DNA of 64,000 nt from Valencia hispanica (taxonomy: Eukaryota > Chordata > Actinopteri > Cyprinodontiformes > Valenciidae): NCBI GenBank assembly GCA_963556495.2, contig OY747716.1, positions 28,442,318 through 28,506,317 on the forward strand, given 5' to 3'. The notes under the pieces are model-generated. The model was not told where the DNA came from and searched no databases. It saw nothing but the letters and a program-made list of their open reading frames with translations. Below, in pieces: positions 47,301-60,000 of the stretch. The position numbers and the translations under genes were made by a program. The first letter of the stretch is position 1. Each line of letters starts with the position of its first letter.

Positions 47301-50300
47301 CATGGTCACTCATTTACAAGCACAACATCTCACCTCACCGCTACTTCATCTGGAATAATAAGGACATTCTTTATAAACACAAATCTCTTTTTTTCAACTG
47401 TTGGTTCCAAAATAACATCACTTTAGTAGATCAACTTTTTAACGCAGAAGGCCATTTATTTTCTTATGGTGAAGTTTTGAAACAATACAATATTCCAGTG
47501 ACACCGGGTGAATATGCTAAAGTTTTTGGAGCCATTACCCCAGGAGTGTGCATGTTATTCAAGCAGAGACCCCAACTAGATTGCAGGAGTTCTCCTGTTT
47601 TTTCAACAGCTCTGTCTCCCGTCCGGAAAATTTGTCTCAATGTTTGTCCCAATCAAAATAAAGCAATTAGAAATCTCTTTCTAAAAGACATTACAGCTCT
47701 TCCATGTGCTGTCATACTAGAATAGAGCTGTTGGTAATGTGTCATGGAGGAAGGTTTGGCTCCTACCAAATCAATATCTTATCTCTAACGAGGTAAAAGA
47801 AATATCCTTTAAACTCCTACATAGAGTCTACCCCTCAAAATGTTGCTTTAAAAAATTTAAATCAGACATAGATATATCCTGCACATTTTGTGAACATTCT
47901 CCAGAAACTATGACTCATCTATTTTGGCTCTGTCCTCACTCCAAACTATTATGCCGAAATTTTTGTGATTTCATCTGCTGTAAATTCTCTATCAATTTTA
48001 GATTGTATTGGAAACAGGTTTTGTTTGGCCTTCCCCATGATATCTTTCATAACTCTGTGGAATCTTGTATTCATTTATTAATTCTTTTGGCCAAATTTCA
48101 TATACATAAATATAAATTTCTCAAAAGAAAACCCAACTTTAATTCTTTTCTGATGGAGGTCAGATTTTACATAGACTCTATCTGCCTTTCACAAAACAAG
48201 GCTTTAAAGACTATTCAAATCTGTACCCATTTGAAGGTATTGTGATGTTTTTGGTTTCTCCTAGAAATGTCTCTTATATATTTATATGTAAACACTCCCT
48301 GTATATCCCCCCTGGCTTCTTGTTTATTGTTTCTCTTACCCTGTCTGCAATGACATATTCTCAATTGAAAAATTGCAACATCCTGTTAAGATGTCACTTG
48401 GATGCTGTATTTTGCATTTGCACAGCAGAAATATAATTTTACTTACCGAATAAAATGGAGCAGAAACATCTTGGAAGGTCTGTTAGTGCAATCAATACCA
48501 CAGCAAGTGGTCGTTGTCCAAGTCTAAGTGCGCAATTAACATCCGAACACAACTCATAATCAAGTTCAGAGAAACAAAATGCTCTAGACTGTTAACCTGG
48601 GTGTAAATCCCAATATACATAATCCCAATAAAACATAAATCCCAATAAAACACATTGAAGTTTGTGGTTGTAACAGGACAAGCTGTGGAAAACATCAAGG
48701 GGTACGAAGGATTGTTGCAAGGCACCATAGGTATTATAGTCCTTATGCAGAAAACCGTGGAATTGTTATCAACCAGTAAAAGCCTGAGTGGTGCAGCCCT
48801 AAATGTGACAAATGGAGCCTAAATTGTATTGTAAATGTTTGCTCCAAGATTATTGGAGTTCAGCAGAGAAACTTGATAACTATTTGAAAGAAAAGGGGTA
48901 GCTAGAAAGCTAAGAAAATTATCAGTCAGCCAGACCACATCCTTCTAGCAGAATTTTTACTACTGCCTTTAGGGTGACATTATATTGTGCCCAAGTCCAG
49001 AATTAATTGTTACTCTAATTCCTTTATTCTTTCTGCTATAAGGCTGATGAACATGGACAATACCTAAATGTTTTTGTAGTTGTTTTTGTAGCTTTCAGTG
49101 TTTAACTATGTCTCTGTCCTAGACAAAGCTATTGACTGAGCTTTTGTTGCAACCATCTGTATGTGCTCTCTTTTATCCTATAGTCTTTAAAACCAGCTCA
49201 AAGCTTATCTTTTAAAATGTATTTCTTTAGATGAATCTGTTAAAAGAGCTACTACTGCCATTAACAAATATTTTCTTTAACAAAGAAACCTTCCTGGATC
49301 AGTGCTTCTGTTTCTTTTTTGTGTATATGCGCTGTCCTCTCAAATCCCCAGTTGGATGTGGCAGATGGTTGTTCACACCGAGCCAGGTTCAGCTGAAGGT
49401 TTCTTCCTGTTCAAGTGCAGTTTTTATCTCCACTGCCTCTACATGCATGTTCAGTGTGAGAGATTGCTGCAAAGTCAACGACGCAACACAAGCAATTGGC
49501 CACTGTCACTATAAGTTCCTCCAGGAGGAGCTAATGCTGCGAGTCCATAATTCGATGCAGTCTGCAGGGTTTCTTTAGAACGATAACTTCTAACCAATTT
49601 GAATAATAAACTGAACTTGATGCACTGTTTGATAACTAGGATCAATTAGAATTTATGTATGAATGGATTGAATTGACTCTTGGCTTGAATTGACGTGTTG
49701 TGAATTGGCGCTATAGAAATAAACTTCATTAAAACTGAGTTGAATTAAACTTTTTATAGTGTACCCTGCTTCTCGTCCAATGACCGCTGGAGATACAGTA
49801 GGGACCAGCCCCCCTCAACCCTGCAAGGAATTAGCGGTACAATGGATATTATATGGATTATTTTTAGGCCTCTGTTTAAAAGTGAAAGTATGGTATGATG
49901 CAACGAAGAGCTTAACAACTGACTGATTTAATGTCTAATTTCATGCTTTAGGTGGACTTCTGGCAGCCCAACAGTGCTTCTCTAATCCATCAAAACACCA
50001 CAGTGGATATTCATGTGAAGCGAAATGAAACACAAGATCTGCATGTTCGATTAAAGTTAGAAAGGATCAAATATTGGTAAGCAGACTGCATGCATGCTTT
50101 TAGCTTCTTAAGAGTTTCCAAAACGTGATCCTGTCCTGTTTTATAATGAGAAAACCAAAATTGAAGTTGTACACAGTCTGACAGGCACACATTTGTTGTC
50201 CTAAAGTTATTTGAATTACCCAACTTTCCTGCAGACATGACATATGATTTTCATATGCAGAGATGTCCATAGCTTGCATCCAGAATCTTTAACATGGCCC

Positions 50301-53300
50301 CAAACTCTTTTCCCTGGCCACTTTGCTAAGCAAATCCTTCATGTCTGTTTGCCATCCCTCGTGAAAATTAACGCCGCAGTGACGGAGCTCTATGAAAGAA
50401 ACCGCAGCTAAAAATGGTTTCATTGTCATCCCAGTCCTTGGGGAGAAATTTCAGCTCTGAGCAACAGATCAGCTCTGTGTGTTGGGAATTTTTTGCACAA
50501 AGTTTATCTTACAGTTGGTCTGCTGAGATGATGTGAGTGAATGATGTTTTATGGAATGAAATGTTTCATACTTTAGAGATGCCCAGATGGTTGTGGTTAC
50601 CAAAGGTTGCATGATCTCCGTCTGTTTGTGGTGGGAGATGAAGAAAAAATCTTCCAACATGAGGTGTCCCTTAGCAGATATTTGTGCTTTCAGACAGGTT
50701 GACTTATGATGTATAATTCGTGTTATGAAAGAGCCAACACAAAAACCAACCTAATCCACCACTTCATGCCAGTACCGTCATATCCCAGTAAATAGGGAAC
50801 TGTAAAGAAGTATTATATCAGTGTTACACCCTTGCATTTGTTAGAGCCTTAAAACAATTGCACAAAATGTATTTAGCCAGGAAATCCTTGAAAGTTAGGT
50901 ATGGGTCTGGAGCTCAGGAGCGAGAGGACCTGAAAGGGTACCTGGAGGAGGAGGACAAGGAGAAGGTAAGGCTCTGGAGTAAAGAAAGAAAATAACTAAG
51001 AGATTCATGGAGGGCTTGAAATGTTACTATGAAGGCAAACACTCAGGCAATGAATAACTGGCTTCCAGCTCCCTTTATCCCCCTGCTGATCTTTTGATGA
51101 GGTGCAGTCGTGGAGAACCACCCCTACGAGGCGGCTGTAGCTCAGTGGTAGAGTTGTCAGCCTGCAACCCAGAAATTGTGGGTTCGATTCCAGCTTCCAC
51201 CTGCTACATATCGTTGTGTCCTTGGGCAAGACACTTCACCTACCTTGCCTACTGGTGTTGGCCAGAGGGGCCGATGGCGCAATATGGCAGCCTCGCTTCT
51301 GTCAGTCTGCCCCAGGGCAGCTGTGGCTATAATCATAGCTTGCATCCACCAGTGTGTGAATGTGAGAGTTGTTAAGCGCTTTGAGAGTCTTGAAAAGCGC
51401 TATATAAAATGCAAGCCATTATTATTACCCACCGGAGCTGAGACTGGTGCCTCCGCTGCGCCCTCCAGTGGATCACCTGTGGAACTGATGTTAATTTACA
51501 ACTACCACACAAACCAAACCTCCAGACCCAACAGGATTGTTACTTTTAAATTTCCATAAATCCATTAATATGATTACATGCAGGTAATGTGTGCAGCTTT
51601 GTGATAAGAATCACACTTTTTTATGTAACTGGTGTTCTGAGAACCGTTTTTCAAAACGGGTTTGATTTTTAAGAGCAGCATAACTTTATAAAGACTGTTT
51701 ATGGGGCTTTGATTGTGGTGACACAAAGTGACAGCTTAAAATTATTGAAAACAAGAAATACTTTTTCATCAACACTTTTATCATTCTCACAATCAATACA
51801 ATAAAAATGTAATAAAACTTTTTTATATCATCCGCCTCTACCCAAGACATGTGCAGACTACACAGTCAAGATGACGGCACCACTTCCGGCTTTACTCTCT
51901 GACTGATGAGCAGAGTTGAGTCAGCTGTAGGAGACCTGTCACCTTTAGGCCCTCAAACACACACGCACACTGCAGTTTCCTGTTTGGTGGCTAAATTGTG
52001 TAATACAATGTGAGGTTTTATCTTTTAAAATGTACGTCTAATTAGATTTAAAAAATAAAAATTTCAAAGAATATTACTGTATTTAATCTTTACTTGCTGG
52101 CAGAAACTTTTTGTTCCACACATGTTGCTCCTGACACAAAGCATTAATAATAATTACAAATATATCACTTTAGTCAAAGATGGACCCATAAAATCAACAT
52201 GCTGTCCTGTTTAAATGTGTTAAAATAACATTGAAGGACCTTACAACTGGTAACAAAATACATATGTAAAAAGACAATTCTGTATTAATGTGACTTTACA
52301 TTTTGAAGGTTTGAAACTATTATTTGAATATTTTTATATCCTTACTTAAATCATGTTCTTACACATTTAACTGTCAGCTATTTGCTGTCATGTTTCATAT
52401 TCTGGTTTTAATAATTCACAATAGACTCCAGATTATCTTGCCCTACCCAACGGGGTAGAATGATTCATTAATATAAATTTAGAAGTTTACAGTCAGAAGC
52501 TCTTTTTAGCACTCACTGTGTGTCACATTCTAGACTGTCCGTGCAGCAACACTACCTAATTCACATGAATACACAATGCAGCCTCACAAGCCTTTTTATG
52601 CAGCTGGTGTTCCCCTTATTGGTTATGATGTATTTATGATGCTCATACGCTTGCATTAATAATTCTTTCTAAGCCTGGGAGAAGAACGCGGCTCTTTCCT
52701 TTGCTCCCATTCTCACTTATCTAGCATCAATTGACAGGGGCTGCCTTTAATGTAGCGTGGAGGCACATGAGCTTGGCTTGTCAAGCCTCGCTTGAATTAG
52801 CGGGGATTGATTCCACCTGAGCTTCGTTCGAGGAACCGAATAAGCCTGGTGTGAACAGTTAGGCTAATTCAAGCGAGGCTATTTTAAATAAGCCTCAATT
52901 CTTTGAGCTCGCTTCATGGAACAGCCCTCAGGTGCACATTTCCCTTAGGCCAGGTTCACACGGCAGGATTTTGAAATTGTTGAATCAGTTTCATACCGCA
53001 CACATGCCGATAAAAAATCCTGTTTTGGTCCTATAGTGTGTGGTATGCGGCCACACTGCATTGATCACACACCACCTAAGAACAGAATTTACTCACACAC
53101 ATTAAGCTCAGACAGGAAACCTCACAAAACCTCGTGATATATTAAAAAAAATAAGGATGCTGAGGATGAGGCATTGGCAATAGTTTGTGGACTAGTTAAC
53201 AGAGAAAAAAGTGAAATCTTGGCGTTGGATAAAGGAGTGGACACAGCAGGGGCAGGGACTCTACGATAAGGATGTGAATTATTGTTTTTATCACAGGGAA

Positions 53301-53982
53301 CTGCTCAGATTGATCTCTGTTTCTATGCATTTGTGGACTATGGTCAAGTGAGACGCTTCCAAGGTGTATTGCTCCCTGTCCCCTCATTTCTGATTGGCTA
53401 CATGTCACATGCAGGCTGAATGCTCGTTTGTCCTTGCAACACAGCACGCTCCAGTATTGGGCCAAAATAATCCAACATGTTAAATATCCCAGATTTGCGA
53501 CTGGAGCTGTCCTGACATCCTTCCGAGGAGACCAGAGCGCTCTGAACACACCACACATGGCAGGAATATCTGATTGGATCATCTTAAGAGCCATCCTGAT
53601 AATCGGGGGAAAATCGGCCTAAAAATCGTGCCAGAACTTAGTTTGACTGTGTCCATGTTGGATGAGGTGCTTTTTTTATTTGTCAGCACACTCTCTGTCA
53701 AAGGTGATGTTAACCTTTCTTAAGTATGGACAATGACGGTGCTGTTCCAGCACATTGCAGACCTAAAGTGGTCTTTGATTTGTTCCTAAAAATTTGTTTT
53801 CTTTCATCTGAGGTTGATCGTTCTGGTCGGATAGAATTTTTTCTAACAGGTAGTTGATCCTGAACACACTTTGAAACTGCTTTTGGAAATCTTGCAAAAT
53901 TGCCTTACCATAGTTCTGATCTCAAAATTGCTTGAAAAGCCAGGTCCATGACACAAAACCAACCAGTTTAAATGAGCTCTAC

Positions 53983-54013
<31 letters not shown>

Positions 54014-57000
54014 TATAGCGCCAATTCACAACAGATGTCATCTCAAGGCACTTAACAAGAAGTCATTTCAATACAATTATACAAACATTCCAATCAGTTA
54101 AAAAGTTTCCTATTTAAGGAATCCCAGCAGATTGCGTCAGTCATTGGCGTGAGGTTGGGCAGATTTCCAACCACAGCAATCCTTCAGCAATCCCTCATAC
54201 TGAGCAAGCATGTAGCGACAGTGGAGAGGAAAAACTCCCCTTTAACAGGAAGAAACCTCCAACAGAACCAGGCTCAGTAGGAGCGGCCATCTGCCACGAC
54301 CGTCTGGGGGTTTGAGAAGACAGAGCAGAACATAGAAGGAACAGAAGATCCGATATAAGAGAACTTTCTATGTTACAGAAAGTAAAAAGTTGATAACAGG
54401 ACACAGTGGATCTTCAGTTACTGAGAGGATCATCCCAGTCGATGACCCCCGTCCAACAGGGCATTGCAGCCAAGCAGGATACCAGACCAGGTGTATCTTC
54501 GATGGGGAGAAAAACACTGAGAGAAAACAAAGTTAACAGTCGAAATAACAGAATGTACTGTAATACAACTGGAGAGTCGTAGGAGAAAAGGAAGTAGCAG
54601 AGTGAAGAAAATTGGTAAGTCTGTCCTCCAGCAGTCTAAGCCTATAGCAGCATAACTACAGAGATAGCTCAGGATGACCTAAGCCACTCTAACTATAAGC
54701 TTTATCAAAAAGGAAAGTTTTAAGCCTGGCCTTAAAAGTAAACAGAGTGTCTGCCTCACGGACTAAAGCTGGGAGCTGGTTCCACAGGAGAGGAGCCTGA
54801 TAACTAAAAGATCTGCCTCCCATTCTACTTTTAGAGATCCTAGGAACTACAAGTAAACCTGTAGTCTGAGAGCGAAGTGCTCTTTTAGGAACATATGGAA
54901 CAATTAGATCTCTGATGTATGATGGAGCTTGATTATTAAGGGCTTTGTATGTAAGAAGAAGGATCTTAAATTCTATTCTGGATTTAACAGGGAGCCAATG
55001 AAGGGAAGCTAAAACAGGAGAAATGTGATCTCTCTTTTTAATATTCATCAGAACTCTTGCTGCCGCATTTTGGATCAACTGAAGGCTTTTAATGGCATTT
55101 TGTGGACTTCCTGATAGTAAAGAATTACAGTAGTCCAGCCTTGAGGTAACAAATGCATGGACTAGTTTCTCAGCATCACTCCTGGACAGGATGTTTCTAA
55201 TTTTAGCAATATTCCTGAGGTGAAAGAAGGAAATCCTAGAAACCTGTTTAATATGGGATTTAAATGTCAAGTCTTGGTCAAAAATAACGCCGAGGTTCTT
55301 TACGTTATTACTGGGGGACAATTTAATGCCATCCAGATGAAGTGATTGACTAATCAGTTTCTGTTTAAGAACTTCTGGTCCAAAGACAGCAACTTCTGTC
55401 TTGTCAGAATTTAAAAGCAAAAAGTTTAGGGTCATCCATGCTTTTATGTCTTCCAGACATGCCTGTAATCTACCTAACTGACTGGGTTCATCAGGATTTA
55501 TGGATAAATATAGTTGTGTATCATCGGGATAGCTGTGGAAATTTATCCCATGCTGTCTAATGATTCTACCAATTGGAAGCATATATATGGTGAAAAGAAT
55601 TGGTCCAAGGACAGAACCCTGTGGAACTCCACAAGTAACCCTTGAGAGTGAAGATGACTTATCATTTAGATGAACAAACTGGAATCTATCAGACAAATAT
55701 GATTTAAACCAGCCTAGTGCTGTTCCTTTGATCCCTGCAACATGTTCAAGCCTTTCTAAGAGAATATTATGATCGACTGTGTCAAAAGCAGCACTGAGAT
55801 CTAACAAAACCAGAACAGACACCAGTCCATTATCTGAGGCCATGAGAATATCATTAGTAACCTTCACCAGTGCTGTTTCAGTGCTATGATGAGCTCTAAA
55901 ACCTGACTGAAACTCTTCAAACAGCTCGTTACTGTTTAGATGTTCACAGACTTGATTAGCAACTATTTTCTCAAGGACTTTGGATAAGAAAGGAAGGTTA
56001 GATATAGGTCTGTAATTCACTAAGTCATCTTGATCAAGGGAAGGTTTCTTGAGTAAAGGTTTAATTACAGCTATTTTAAATTCCTGTGGTACGTATCCGT
56101 TTACTAAGGATAGATTCATCATATCCAAAATGGGGCCAGGAACCAAATGGAACACTTCTTTAAATAATTTGGTTGAGATTGGGTCCAAAATACAAGTTGA
56201 AGATTTAGATGAGGCTAATATTTTTGATAATTCTGAAAGCTCGACTGAATCAAAACAGCCTAAGCAATACTGAGGTTCTACAGTTCTTTCCGATACTGAC
56301 TCATTTACTGAGGAAGAAGTAATCATGTTTGGGAGGGTGCCAATGATTTTATTTTTAATAAAATTTATTTTATTTATGAAGAATCTCATAAAATCATCAC
56401 TGCTAAGAGCCGGGGGAATAGTTTGCTCAACAGAGCTATGACTCTGTGTAAGTTTGGCAACTGTACTAAAAAGAAACCTAGGATTGTTTTTATTCGCCTC
56501 TATTAATGATGAAAAATATGCTGTTCTAGCTTGTCGAAGGGTCTTTTTATACAGCAGTAGACTGTTATTCCAGGTTAAATAGGAATCCTCTAGATGTGTA
56601 AAGCGCCATTTTCTCTCCAACTTCCTAGTATTCTGCTTTAAAGTACGCAACTCTGCGTTAAACCAAGGAGTCAGCCTCCTATGGCTAGCCACTTTCTTTT
56701 TTAATGGGGCTACACTATCTAATGCCAAACGCAATGAGGACGTAACGCTGTGAACCAGACCATCAATTTCTGAAGGGTTAGAGATAGAATTGCTGCCATC
56801 CACTGTGTTACTCTGAGACACTGAGGAAAGTAAGAATGGTACAGATTCTTTAAAAATTGTTACAGCATTGTCTGATAAAGTTCTACTATAATGAAATTTT
56901 CTTTCAGATTTAAGATGGTCAGTTAAAGTAAATTCAAAAGTTATCAAGAAGTGGTCAGACAGGACCGGGTTATGTGGGTGGACTGTTATTTCCTCACACT

Positions 57001-60000
57001 CAATACCGTATGTCAGTACAAGGTCCAAAGTGTGTTTACCTGAGTGGGTCGATCCCTGTACTTTTTGAGTAAAGCCAATTGAGTCTAAAATAGCATTAAA
57101 GGCTGCATTTAGGCTATCACTTTCAGTATCCACATGAATATTGAAGTCCCCCACTATAATAACCCTATCAGTATTTAATACTATATCAGATAAAAAATGT
57201 GAGATCTGATCCAAGAATTGAGAGTAAGGGCCTGGTGGACGATACAAAACCACAAACAAAAATGGTCTTAATGTTTTGCAACTTGGATGAGGAAAATTAA
57301 GGGTTAGATGCTCAAAAGAACTGTAGCTATCAATTGGTCTGGGACTAATTAGTAAATCAGAACGGAAAATGGCTGCAACTCCTCCTCCTCGCCCAGTATT
57401 TCTAGGAATGTGAAAATTTAAATGACTGGAAGGAGTTGACTCATTTATACTGACATAATCCTCTTGCTGCAACCAGGTTTCTGTGAGACAAAGGAAATCA
57501 ATGTGATTATCACAAATCAAGTCATTTACTAACAAAGTCTTTGAGGAGAGAGATCTTATGTTTAATAAACCACATTTAATAGATTTATTTTCAGTCAAAG
57601 TTGTATTTATTTTTATGAGATTTCCATAATTTGCTTTTGTTGGCTTAACTTTTAATCCATTTAATTTTGGCCGTGGGCAAGACACTGTTTCTATAGGGTA
57701 ATGGGTGGGTAACAGTACAGAAGCAGCAGAGAGGTGGGTTAAACTACGACTCTGCTTCCTGGTCTGGACCCTGGGTTGTCAGTGTTTTGGAGGATTAATA
57801 AATTCGGCCATATTCCTAGAAAGAAGAGCTGCTCCATCCAAAGTGGGATGGATGCCGTCTCTCCGGATCAGACCAGGTTTTCCCCAAAAAGTTCTCCAGT
57901 TATCAATGTAGCCCACATCGTTTGCAGGACACCACCTAGACAACCATTGATGGAATGACAGCATGCGGCTAAACATGTCGTCACTGGTCCGATCAGGCAG
58001 GGGACCAGAAAAGATTACCGAGTCTGACATTGTTTTGGCAAACTTACACACCGAAGCAACACTAATTTTAGTGACCTCCGATTGGCGTAACCGGGTGTCA
58101 TTACCGCCAGCGTGAATAACAATCTTACTGTATTTACGCTTATCTTTAGCCAGCAGTTTCAGGTTGGATTTGATGTCGCCCGTTCTGGCCCCTGGCAAAC
58201 ATTTGACTATGGTCAATGGTGTCTCTAATGCCACGTTTCTGACTATGGAGCTGCCAATTACCAGGGCCGGCTTCTCAGCGGGTGTGTCGCTGAGCGGGGA
58301 AAATCTGTTAGAAACGCGGACCGGTTGGTGGTGGCCCGGGGGCTGGGTCCTAGAACTATGCTTCCTACGTACAGTCACCCAGCCGCCTAGAGGTCCCGGC
58401 TGCGCGGGCTCTACCGGAGGACAGCTAGGGGGTTCTATCCTTGTTGGCTCCACGCTGGCTAATGGGCTTCGGCTATCTGCTGCTTTTTCAACAGCGCGGA
58501 GCCGTGCTTCTAATTCTGATACCCTCGCCTCCAAAGCTACAAAAATATTACATTTATTACAGTTACCATTATCACTAAAGGAGGCAGGGAAGTAACTAAA
58601 CATCTGACAGAGAGAGCAAGAGAGAAGAGAAGAGTTAGAGACAGGAGAAAGAGAATTTAGTCAGAAGCTTGTTGATGGCTACAAAGAGTAATATCAAGAT
58701 GCAGCTTAAGGACTTTAAATTTAATTTAATAATTTATTGAAGTTCCACACTGGACAAATACCAGTTTAAATGAATGATTAAATGCCCACAAATTAATAAC
58801 ATTCATATGGCTGATAAGAGTATGTAAATTTCTGACTAACACTTTTTTGCATGCATGTTAAACTGTAATAGTAAGTACATTGCAGTGGGTCATGTGCTTC
58901 ATGCTTGTTTCCCTGTTTCCACCTCCTACAGGGTGTTCATCTCCAATCTGCAGCAAGAAATTGAAAAGCAGACAAGTTATCGCTCCGCTCGCAAGCGTAG
59001 GTCCGAGTCTCAGTATGATTATGAGGTTTACCACTCGCTGGAGGAGGTAGGTGTCAGCACACACTGTCACAGTGCTGTGCTAAAGCACCATTGACATAAC
59101 AAACTTCTTTATTGAGATACTCTCAAATTACTCCACTCCTCAGGCAAATTTGGCTCTCTTGTTTTGTTGTCTCATAAATGCTCCAGCACAGTTCATAGCT
59201 TCAACAATGAATTACACAGGCCTGCCATCCATCACGTTGAAAAAAAAACACAAAACAGAGAGGAGACATTATTCAATGTGAGAGCCTTCTCTGTGAAGTT
59301 TAAATTGTCAAACTCATGCCTCACGGAGTGCCCAAATGCACATTCAAGGTATCAACAAAATTTTAAACTACCTAAAAGATAGATTATTTATTTAAATTAA
59401 ATAAAAAACTACAGCCATAGATTTTTTTTCGTAATTTTACAGATCCTCCATTATTTCCTGTGCTGCAGATTCAGAACTGGATGTTTGAAATGAACAGAAG
59501 TCACCCTGAGCTAGTTACTATGTTCTCTGTTGGGAAGTCGTATGAAAGAAGACCACTTTATGTGCTTCAGGTAGGGGAAAACAACAATCAAACAAAAATG
59601 ACAGAATGGGTGCATTCAGATATTTTTGTGTCCTGACAAGGATCTTTCTCCTGTTAGCTAGGAAAGAGAAATCGTCCGCAAAAGAAATCTGTGTGGATTG
59701 ACTGCGGTGTTCATGCCAGGGAGTGGATTGGGCCTGCTTTCTGCCAGTGGTTTGTCAAAGAGGTACTTTTATTTAGTCTTCCGCACATTATATCACTGAA
59801 GCAATGTTTGAACCTTACTTCTTTACATTTATGTAAAGAAGGAACAAGTGCGTCGCTCATTTGCTTTTCCCTATTAGCGAATTGTGAAAGGCGGAAAAAA
59901 ACACCCGTAACAACAAATGGAAAAATCTGTGATTTATACAAATAAAACTATAATCAATACATCTTCCACAGCAGTTTCTGTCTTTCACTTGTATACATGT

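Larger units (their letters stand above)
53986..58690 (-). mobile_element. L2-clade LINE (copy C), near full length, both frames open
   Basis: The 3' end (left) has the tail AATTCAATTCAATTCAG, then the inverse of GGCGCTATATAAATAAAC (about 54005-54025), then a 3' UTR of about 650 nt. ORF2 (57685-54689) and ORF1 (58603-57779) are both uninterrupted and separated by 93 nt. A purine-rich leader (AGAGAGAGCAAGAG on the plus strand) lies before ORF1. It inserted in cpa6 intron 3 opposite to the gene. Apart from the YPDD change in ORF2 it would look competent. Confidence 0.93.

Noticed and set aside
50898..50966. Exon-like stretch ending in [13 protein letters not shown] before GTAAGG
   Set aside because: It is short, its GAG-rich sequence is of low complexity, and cpa6 exons 3 and 4 join in frame without it.
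51131..51200. A tRNA gene with good A and B boxes
   Set aside because: The boxes are intact, but the sequence continues as a SINE body with a LINE-like tail and no complete cloverleaf can be drawn.
57779..58603. A host GDSL esterase gene inside cpa6
   Set aside because: It lies 93 nt upstream of an L2 ORF2 on the same strand, and the same domain end recurs in the other L2 copies, so it is LINE ORF1.
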